Positions 56,686 through 64,000 of a stretch of DNA of 64,000 nucleotides are shown here, in pieces (positions within the stretch are counted from its first letter, which is position 1; the number at the start of each line of letters is the position of its first letter). Origin of the DNA: Petaurus breviceps papuanus (taxonomy: Eukaryota; Chordata; Mammalia; Diprotodontia; Petauridae); NCBI GenBank assembly GCA_028583685.1, contig JAMXIF010000031.1, forward strand, positions 4,339,515 through 4,403,514, in the 5' to 3' direction. Below the pieces are notes generated by a model. The model made no database searches and was not told the DNA's origin. It saw only the letters and a program-made list of their open reading frames with translations. The position numbers and the translations under genes are program-made.

Positions 56686-58666
56686 ATTTCCTGGTGGAGC
56701 CACCAGTCATCCAACCCAAATCCGAAGTCCTCAGTGTGTAGTTGTACACTGGTTCCTTCGATTGGGTCAGGATTGTTGGTTGGTCCAGATTCAGTGGAGC
56801 TGTTGTTAGAGGTATTTGTGTCCTCCTCAGTGGTATCCACTCCTTCTCGTTCTTCCACCTAGCTTACAAGTTCCCAGTTGCTTTTTCCTGTGATGATTAG
56901 TGTTAGGCTCCTCCCAGTTCTCTGCCCATTTTGGTACGTCATTCCAATGCTCTATGTATGATGCCATCGTTGGATGGTATCCAAGACTTTCAAGTGTTTT
57001 GAAGACATTTGGTATTTCATGGTTTTCGATTAGTCCAAACCTACCATCTAATGTCTTTGTGAGTCTTATGTTGACACATCTATGCTTGATTGGTTTGGTG
57101 TGTTCAGGCCTGATTTCACAACTGATTCTTACCACTGTAATGTCTTCATTAGATGTCATTATTACAGGAGTTGGTTCAATAGATTTGCTCCCTTTTCCTT
57201 TCTGACCTAATCTGATGCTTTGTCCTGACATGATTGCCTTAAATTGGTTTACTTGTTGACCTAGATTTCCTGCCTCTTCTATCCAGATAATGTTTTTGTT
57301 GCAGCAGTCATTGAATGGTCTGGATAATAAAATTGTGTTCCTTCTCCCTAATTGTTTAGTGAGATACTTTGTATGGATTATATTTATTGAGTCTTAGTAT
57401 TTTGAAGCGTTTCATGTTTTCTAAGTTTTGTGTGGTTATGCATCCTTTTTCTGCTATTAATTCATAAGCAGTCATATATTTTGCCATTCTGAGGAGCACC
57501 ATTTCCATTATGGTTTTAATGATTATTTCTCCTCCTGGGCTTGCTATCTGTTGTATGTAACCCTCTGGCTGATCAACTATCCAGTTCTCTATGGAAACAA
57601 TTCTTTTATTATATAGAATACAGATGGTTGATGTCATCGTTTGTTCTTTTTTTGTTTTTTTCTAGTTTAATTTTTTAGTTTGTGGTTCAGTTATTTCTGA
57701 TTCAATTTCTCTTTTTTTCATTTTCTTTTGGTTTTATTATGTATTCTTTTACTTTTGTTCTGGTGTGGTAGTCTAAGAAGTCAAAGCAGTTGCTCGTATC
57801 TATGCTTCTAACATAGAATTCTGTCTCATTTATGTATTGTGGTTCTTTGGTTAGAAAGTAGTGAAAGTAGTTTAAGATAAATTCTTTTTTTTTTTTTGCC
57901 TTTCAGAGGGCAATTGGGGTTAAGCAACTTGCCCAAGGTTACATGGCTAGTTTTTTTGTGTGGGTGTTAAGTGTCTGAGGCCGGAACCAAACTTGGGTCC
58001 TCCTGACTCCGGGTTGGTGCTCTATTCACTGTGCCACCTAGCTGCCCCAGTTTAAGATAAATTCTTGCATATTTAGTTCTTTAACATACATTTTTTTGGT
58101 TTGTTGGTTTTTTTTTTTTAGCACATCAGATCTACCCATTCATGCTCTTCTACAAGTTTTCTAAACTCAATGCTTTCCTGAATAGTTAGATTTTTGTTTA
58201 GTATAGTTAGTAGGTATTTTCCCCATTCAATTGCTAGTCTTTTTTGTATCCATTTAGCATTTTTGTTGTTATTGTCATTAATGTGCAGTAGCACATGCAC
58301 ATGGCCTCCTATATATCTAACAACCTCAGCCTGCAAAAACATAATGACATCATGTGGTTGTAATTTTCTTACGGTGAAGAAATTAAACAAGCATTTTTGT
58401 GTAGTAGCTAGTAAGTTACTCAAGATTGCTTGTTCTTCGGTTGCTGTTTGCACAGTATCGATGCATTCTGTAGCTCTGATGTGTCCATCTGTAATTTCGG
58501 CTATGTCTTTTTGCTTGCTTTTTTTGTTGTAGTTCTTCCAAGTGATCTCAGTTGAATTAATTGTGCAGTCTTTGGTCTTGAATACCAGGCCAATGCAGTT
58601 TATATCTGCTTCTTTTTTGAGCCATTCAATTGCCTTGTACACTCCTTTGGTATTTTGAGCTGTCAT
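56660..58666 (-). pseudogene. Parvoviral NS1/Rep replicase remnant
   Basis: NS1 nicks and unwinds the viral genome for rolling-hairpin replication. The N-terminal part shows the WLKK...GLVFKTKD opening of protoparvovirus NS1 and the HUH endonuclease motif GGHVHVLL. Further on come SF3 helicase wording (WIEEAGNLGQQVNQFKAI; TSNEDITVVRISCEIRPEH; LGYHPTMASY) and a C-terminal acidic tail overlapping the start of the capsid region. The longest open stretch is 190 codons (58118-58690). A SINE sits within it. It is broken and no functional product is implied. Confidence 0.95.
57887..58048 (-). mobile_element. tRNA-derived SINE inside the endogenous parvovirus
   Basis: A reversed SINE with poly-T, ggggttaagcaacttgccca and a ccacctagctgcccc head. 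It is flanked by a perfect 18-bp target duplication, agtttaagataaattctt (57869-57886 and 58049-58066). It entered after the virus had integrated. Confidence 0.95.
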
Positions 58667-58691
58667 GGTTAGTTTTGTTTTGCAGTGCATC

Positions 58692-58700
58692 CCTTATATA
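58692..58700 (-). promoter_or_regulatory. TATA box of the viral early promoter
   Basis: On the - strand tatataagg lies about 30 bases before the start of the replicase-like frame at 58666, the position expected for the parvoviral left-end promoter. It is a fossil signal, and present activity is unknown. Confidence 0.6.
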
Positions 58701-58730
58701 GCGTTAATTTGTTTAGTCATGTTCTTGAAT

Positions 58731-58742
58731 TTGGTTGGTTGG
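58731..58742 (-). promoter_or_regulatory. ACCA-type motif near the viral 5' end
   Basis: The - strand reads ccaaccaaccaa, containing the ACCAACCA pattern that protoparvovirus NS1 is known to bind. A second, shorter copy (aaccaacc) is at 58871-58878. Their placement upstream of the TATA box fits a viral left-end region. Confidence 0.5.
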
Positions 58743-58880
58743 ACGCAGTTTGTATTGATTTAATTATTGCTCCTTTTTTTTGTGTTTGTTCAAATTGGCT
58801 ATTTCAAGTCTCTTATCTTCTAAGCAGCCAACGAGCTGAGTTTTGTTAAGAGTGTGAAGCGTGTGAAGATGGTTGGTTGC

Positions 58881-59022
58881 TTTTTTTGGAGGGGGGGAAA
58901 GCAAGGCATTTGGGGTTAAGTGACTTGGCCAAGGTCACCCAGATAATAAGTGTGAAGTGTCTGAGGCCATATTTGAACTCAGGTCCTCCTGACTCCAGGC
59001 CAGTGTGCCACCTAGCTGCCCC
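58881..59022 (-). mobile_element. tRNA-derived SINE at the edge of the endogenous parvovirus
   Basis: The reversed SINE has ggggttaagtgacttggcca and ccacctagctgcccc. It abuts the last recognisable viral-like motif, so the true outer end of the viral element may be hidden by it. Confidence 0.87.
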
Positions 59023-59745
59023 TTTACTTTTTGATATTCTTCAGGTTTAAATGAAGAATTAAAAAAAAATTTCAGGGTTTGTATTTGATTTTAACTTGAT
59101 GTGACAAATGAGACTGTATTTAATGTCTTTTTTAATGAATTGAATGAAACTCTGATCATCTAACTTGTTAACTTGTAAAATAAATGCTTTCTGGCAAAAT
59201 GTTTTACTGGTTAAAGTTATTTGAATGCTACTAGATTTCAAATCAAAATCTTCAGTAGATTTGTTAGAGGGATTAACATTGGGTATTAGGAAAATATTTT
59301 TTAATAGGACTACTTATGGGATTCAGTAGTATGATCTGAAAAATGTGCTTATTGTACAAATTTTATATAATGAAAAATCACTTTACTATTGAAATCATTA
59401 CTTGTAGAATAAAGTACATTGGGATTTCTCTCCCTCCCCATTTTTTCATGATGTATTATCTGAGTGCTTTCAAACTTAAAAATAAAGGAACTTTGTCTTC
59501 TTTATACTTGAAAATAATAAGTTAGGTAGACATTTATTACAAAAAGGGATATAAAAGAAATAGAACAGGTCCCATTCTTCAAGATCATTGTTTCATTGTG
59601 AGTGAAATCAGTTTTAGTGGGGTTCCATTTAGAGGATATTCTACTATATTGTTTTAATTGTGGTTCAGTGGTCTTAGGAAATAAATAAATTTGTTTCTTT
59701 TTAAAAACTGGAACTGTGGATGATTTGGGTGGAGGACATAAGTTG
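59023..59745. other. Intron stretch, nothing recognised
   Basis: AT-rich sequence without supported features. The 147-codon frame at 59502-59945 (-) overlaps a MIR and is not convincing. Confidence 0.5.
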
Positions 59746-59789
59746 GTGAGGGTAGGAATCCTTTTCCCAATTAGTAAAATGATCTGAAT

Positions 59790-59960
59790 CTGTGATTTAG
59801 AAAGAGAAGGAACCTTAAAGGTCATATAGTTCAACCTCATTTTACAGATGAAGAAATCGAGGCCCAAAGAGTCTAAGGTGATTTGCCTATCATCTATATA
59901 GTAAGTGATAGAGCTAGTATTTGAACCCAGACCTTCTGACTCCAAACCTAGCAGTCTTTA
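59790..59960 (-). mobile_element. MIR/THER-type SINE
   Basis: The blocks aaggaaccttaaaggtcata, ttttacagatgaagaaatcg and atttgaacccagaccttctg are in reversed order. Confidence 0.78.
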
Positions 59961-60039
59961 GATTTGATTCAGTTTTCAGTGATTTTTTCCTCTGTTTTTG
60001 TTATTGATTCACAGTTCAATGTCCTAATACAAACTATAG

Positions 60040-60400
60040 ATTTTGTAGGACTAAAGAGCTGGAAAAGTCCAGTGTAGCTGGGAAGACTTTATGGAAAAAT
60101 TGTATTTGAGCAAAGTCTTAAGAGAAGTATTCTGCTGAATTGTTTTTTTTTCCCCTTTCCTTTTTTTTTTCCTTAAAAGGCAATCAGTACATGATCAAAA
60201 GCAGGGGTGTAGGAAGGAGCATTCCATATGATTAGTAATGGAAACAACTGGAGTAGAGTGGAAGAGTTATGGTAATCATAAGATAAGAGTTTATGTAGAT
60301 AAGATGTAAGGCCCTGAATGTGAAGTTGGAGAATTTGTCCCCTGACTAATAAGCAATTGAAAACTCATGTATAATCTTGGAATAGTGTCATGTTAAGAGT
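60040..60400 (-). mobile_element. L2-like fragment
   Basis: Decayed reversed L2 wording is seen: ttgagcaaagtcttaagag, gaaggagcattccatatgat and ggccctgaatgtgaag. Confidence 0.5.
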
Positions 60401-60631
60401 TTGTCCATTTTTGTAGATCTGTTACTACTTGATATAATGAGAACCCAAATTTCACCAAATGCTATAATTGATTATCTTGTCCTGAGTGTTTGTATTATAG
60501 TTACAACAGTTGGATCATTGGCTTATCCTGTTGAGTTTTAAGTCTCATTTAGCCATTTGTGGTCCTGTGGAATCTAGTCTACACATTTAATGGTCTACAT
60601 ATCGTCTTTGTGATTTACTGATGGATCTCTT

Positions 60632-61042
60632 TGTTGTTCTGAGAAATCAGTGAGTGAGACCATTAATAATTTTAAGTGGGGCTTTTAATGAGCCAGCGAC
60701 TTCCAGGGGTGAACATGACCCAGATTAAGCAGCCCTGAGATGTATATGCTTGGGGATTATATAGACAAAAGCCACAACATAACTGTTACTAAGGGGAAAC
60801 CACAACTTGACAGTTATTATGAGCACAAAATGTAGCAGTAAGTTCCTTGCCTAATGACCCATTTGTTGCCCAACTGGAAAGTTGGAAAGGCCCCAAGTAA
60901 CTGGGGGAGGGGGTGCTGTGGGTTCCAGGTGGTAGGTTTGAGCAGGTTGGGCTTTGTTGGCAGGTTTGTGCACGTCTTCTAGGCGAACTTATCCAAGATG
61001 GGAGAGATGGGGGGGGGGTTTCACAAAATGGTAGTTATAACA
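60632..61042 (-). mobile_element. Solo LTR of an endogenous retrovirus
   Basis: On the - strand the 411-bp LTR begins TGTTATAACTACC and ends GAACAACA. A 4-bp target duplication (TCTT on the + strand, 60628-60631 and 61043-61046) flanks it, as in gammaretrovirus-like elements. A TATA-like ctatataatc lies inside. It is a fossil without internal genes. Confidence 0.8.
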
Positions 61043-61384
61043 TCTTCATGAAGTAAGCTATATCTTCTACCCCTGCTTTCTTTACATGATTTGTGTGGTA
61101 AGATTTCTGCACATGGTTCTTTCTGGTGTAGTCTGGGAAGATCACCAGCTTCTATTCTGTGGACCACAGTTTTGATTTGTATATTAGTCTGGCAGCACTT
61201 TGGAGATGAACATTTCTGTCCTGTGTTTCATGGATAACTCATCATTTGTCCAGCCATCAATGGTACTGTTTTGTAAGATTAGTAATTTTATGTTGAGTAA
61301 CAACAGATTCCAGTAAATGAAATTTCACCATTGGTACGAATGTGGCTAAAACTAATGCAGGTCACTTTGGATCTCTTGGTCTAT

Positions 61385-61590
61385 TCTAGAGAGTCAGTGT
61401 GGTATGGTGGAAAGAGAGCTGGAGGTGGAATCAGAGAGCCTGGTTTCTGAGTTCACCACTTACAACCTGTCTTCCCTTGGGCGAACTAATTCCCTTTTCT
61501 GGACTTCAGTTTCCTCATCTGTAAAATGAAAAGTTTGGACTAGGTGGCTTTCAAAGTCGTCCTTCCTCTCCCGCCAGCTCCAAATCCTAT
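61385..61590 (+). mobile_element. MIR/THER SINE
   Basis: The blocks gtgtggtatggtggaaagag, ggacttcagtttcctcatct and gactaggtggctttcaaagt are on the + strand. Confidence 0.78.
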
Positions 61591-61875
61591 TGAAGTTGGT
61601 GACCAAGTTATACATTCTAATATCTCCTTGATCTCCAAGCTATCAGCATGCATTGCATGTTCTGAACACTTGCTATTGCTTATCTGTTTGGGTTTATGAA
61701 GGTTGGTTTATAAATTGGTTTGTGGAAATAATCTTTGTAATTGCTATAGCTTTTCTTGAAATTCCAGAACAGCATTTGCTGTTAAAACTCATTAAAATAT
61801 AAAAAGCAGATGTGTGAGCTATTTGCCATTGATCTTGATTGTGCTTTTCCAAACAGGGTATTGATATTATGTTTT

Positions 61876-61876
61876 G

Positions 61877-61911
<35 letters not shown>

Positions 61912-62059
61912 GAGGGGAAGGCAGGGCAATTGGGGTTAAGTGACTTGCCCAAGGTCATATGGCTAATAAGTGTTAAGTGTCTGAGACCGGATTTGAACTC
62001 AGGTCTTCCTGACTCCAGGGCCAGTACTCTATTCACTGCACCACCTTACCACCCCAGAA
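61876..62059 (-). mobile_element. tRNA-derived SINE
   Basis: The reversed copy has a long poly-T (~61880-61909) and the 10-bp target duplication attatgtttt (61866-61875 and 62060-62069). Confidence 0.92.
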
Positions 62060-62165
62060 ATTATGTTTTTAAGGTATTTGCAAGTGATTTGATGGAGGTT
62101 ATAATTTTTAAAATAACCCAATAATGAAAGCACCCCTTAAAGGTAAGGACATTTCATATTAAGTA

Positions 62166-62265
62166 GATTAAACACTAGGCAATATTACAGGAGAAATGGG
62201 GTATAAAAAGGAGTAAAGGAAAGAAGGGAAGAGCCCACTTTGCCTACTTATTTGTAATATTGTCT
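62166..62265 (+). repeat. Direct repeat of unknown type, copy 1
   Basis: It is related to 63205-63300: ggtataaaaaggagtaaagg against ggtataacaaggagtgaaag, with matching neighbours. Confidence 0.55.
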
Positions 62266-62377
62266 TTAAAGAAAATAGATTTTGTTCTCTAAATATATTA
62301 CTGGGGGCATTTTGAATGCTTCCTTAAATTATTACTTTATCATAACCAGTGATTATTGGAAGAGTTATCTTGTTATA

Positions 62378-62476
62378 CAGGATGTCCTAAAAGTCTTAGT
62401 GCAGTTTTAAGCTTTAATAGCTAGAGTTTTACATCTTAATAGCTTAAAACTACACTAAAGCCTTTGGAACACTCTG
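62378..62476. mobile_element. Short palindromic TA-target MITE (mariner-like)
   Basis: The left half, caggatgtcctaaaagtctt and agtgcagttttaagct, is mirrored by the right half, agcttaaaactacactaaag and gaacactctg. The left flank is TA and the right flank TG, a likely decayed TA. Confidence 0.8.
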
Positions 62477-62494
62477 TGTAGTCTTGCTTGTAGG

Positions 62495-62870
62495 CTTCAT
62501 ATGTTCTAACCAAACTGGCATTATTTCTGCTTCTCACACATGGCACTTCATCTAGTATTTCTACCTTTGCTCTGGCTATCTCCAGTGCCTGGAATACATT
62601 TACTCCTCACCTCCACCTCATAGAATCCATTCACTTCTCTCAAGATTCAGCTCAAGTACCATCATATAAAATCTTAAGTGATCCCATAAACTCCATGTCC
62701 TCCCTCCCTACCTTGTATTTTTATGAAGTTTATTCTGCTTATACTTATGCATGCACATGTTATTTCTAAATTGAAATGTAAAGTTCTTAAGAATAGGGAT
62801 TATTTGACTTTTGTTTTTGTATCTCTGGTACCTAGAACATGTGCTTAGTAAATGCTTTTTAATTGATATC
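62495..62870 (+). mobile_element. L2 3'-end fragment
   Basis: The blocks tctccagtgcctggaataca, agattcagctcaagtaccat, tgtaaagttcttaagaatag and tgcttagtaaatgcttttta are in L2 order. Confidence 0.75.
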
Positions 62871-63204
62871 AGGCATTCAACTGCCTCCTACTTGCAATGC
62901 TCTAATTTAAAAATAGCTTCTCTGAGTTTTCTCTTTTCTTTTAAATTCATACTGAAATAGAATTTTACAGAAGAAAGGGACATAACTCTCTGGGACAGAA
63001 TCCTATTCCTGATATGTTAAAGTACAAGAAACAAATGAGGTGGCCATCTGCAATGTCAGTTAGCAGACTCCCAACTTTGCCTACTCCAAACATTTTTTTA
63101 GTATGACAAGTAATGTTATTGCTATCACATAATCAAATTTCATATGAGAAAATGACATGCTTGAGAGAATGCCTTTAATTCTAAAAATTTATTAACTATG
63201 TTCT

Positions 63205-63300
63205 TGATGAATAGTTTAAATAATAGGGAATATCATGGGAGAAACCAGGTATAACAAGGAGTGAAAGAAGGAAGGGTAGAATCCACTTGGTCTCTTTATT
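63205..63300 (+). repeat. Direct repeat of unknown type, copy 2
   Basis: This is the partner of 62166-62265, about 1 kb away in the same orientation. Confidence 0.55.
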
Positions 63301-63394
63301 GGTAATTCCCTGCCTCTTCTTATTCTCAACCCCCTATCCCCAGTTTAAGTGACTTTCAGGGAGACAGACTCTTGTCACCTACATATACTGTTGG

Positions 63395-64000
63395 GAAGAC
63401 ATTTTTTTTTATTATTTTCAAATGCTTTATTAACTTCTGATTTACATCATTCATTTCCACCAGATTTTGAGTTACAAATTTTCTCCCCGTTTTTTTCCCC
63501 TACCCACCGCCCCAAAACAGCAGTCCCACAGGATATCCCCTCCTCCAGTCTGCTCTCTCCCATATTTTCACCCATACTCCTTTCAACTTTTCCAGTAGGG
63601 CATGGTGGATCTCTATATGCCCCAGTGCCTGTATATCTTATTTCCCAATTACATGTTAAACACATGTAAAATAGTATTAATAATATTTCCCAATTTACAT
63701 GTAAATACATGTAAAATAGCATTAATAATAGTATATATATGTAATTTTAAACATTTGATTTTAAAACTTTGAATTCCAGATTCATTCCCTTCCTCCCTTG
63801 TCACCCACCCTTAACTGGGAAGATAAGCAGTTCAGTATAGGTTGTACATGTGTAGCTAATGCAAAACAATAACATAGTAGATATATTGTAAAAGACTGAC
63901 TATATTTCCTTCCCTCCTATCTCACCTTCCACCTGTTCTATTCTCTACTTTGATCCTGTCCCTTTTCAAAAGTGTGTACTTCCAACTTCCCTCCCCCCCC
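63395..64000 (-). mobile_element. L1 3'-UTR pieces
   Basis: In reverse this matches the marsupial L1 3' region as in 21001-21200 and 38260-38400: a ccaattacatgttaaa block, tttaaaactttgaattccag, and a cagttcagtataggtt...gcaaaaca block. Two partial copies seem to overlap. It runs off the right edge. Confidence 0.65.

Larger units (their letters stand above)
54240..58880 (-). other. Endogenous parvovirus (protoparvovirus-like), nearly genome length
   Basis: Reading leftward, the order is 5' terminal region with ACCA motifs, TATA box, replicase, capsid, polyadenylation signals and a short 3' region, as in members of subfamily Parvovirinae. Without its nested SINE it spans about 4.4 kb, against roughly 5 kb for a protoparvovirus genome. 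Replicase and capsid both match protoparvoviruses best as I recall the families: helicase wording GQKGKGSKSIEPTPVIM and ENWEEPN, capsid LDANAWGVW and MEQEIFN. It is a broken fossil, with somewhere between five and a dozen breaks beyond the SINE. It lies antisense in an ACTR3B intron. The outer limits are approximate, since I could not find a target duplication. Confidence 0.95.

Noticed and set aside
59502-59945. 147-codon open frame on the - strand
   Set aside because: Its first third is a reversed MIR SINE, and the rest lacks any recognisable domain.
39898-64000. Next ACTR3B coding exon (LSGGSTMF region)
   Set aside because: I looked for its characteristic coding pattern and found none, so it must lie downstream of the window.

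Overview
The window is about 64 kb of AT-rich vertebrate intron sequence. It comes from a mammal and almost certainly a marsupial. The signs are abundant tRNA-derived SINEs of the marsupial type (tail reading ttaagtgacttgcccaaggt on the reverse strand), a SINE whose 3' end looks like an RTE/Bov-B LINE, marsupial-type L1 copies, many old L2 and MIR copies, and hAT MITEs with CAGGGGTGGGGAAC ends. An Australian marsupial is possible, but this cannot be settled from sequence alone.

One host gene is present: ACTR3B (ARP3B, the actin-related protein 3 paralogue of the Arp2/3 complex), on the + strand. Seven consecutive internal coding exons lie at 5617-5741, 12490-12600, 17663-17758, 18660-18767, 26439-26582, 36287-36460 and 39805-39897. 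They encode about residues 34-317 of 418 with intact frame and canonical splice sites. The first coding exon (residues 1-34) lies upstream of the window and the last quarter of the protein lies downstream. The window therefore starts in one intron and ends 24 kb into another. No other intact protein-coding gene was recognised.

The introns are filled with repeats of several ages. These include L2 on both strands, MIR/THER SINEs, a CR1/L3-like piece, 5'-truncated and internally deleted L1 copies, hAT and TA-target DNA transposon remnants, solo LTRs (two with clear target duplications), a 7SL RNA pseudogene, and two copies of a dimeric SINE flanked by target duplications. One intron also holds a ~307-bp inverted repeat whose arms are about 94% alike by eye.

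The most remarkable item is at about 54,240-58,880 on the - strand: a nearly genome-length endogenous parvovirus related to protoparvoviruses. It keeps recognisable replicase (HUH nuclease and SF3 helicase) and capsid regions (phospholipase-like VP1 part, glycine-rich stretch, capsid core), a TATA box, polyadenylation signals and ACCA-type motifs at its 5' end. It is broken, and a SINE with a perfect 18-bp target duplication lies inside it. It sits antisense in the last ACTR3B intron of the window. Just left of it (53,135-53,990) is an unidentified stretch that looks like decayed coding sequence.
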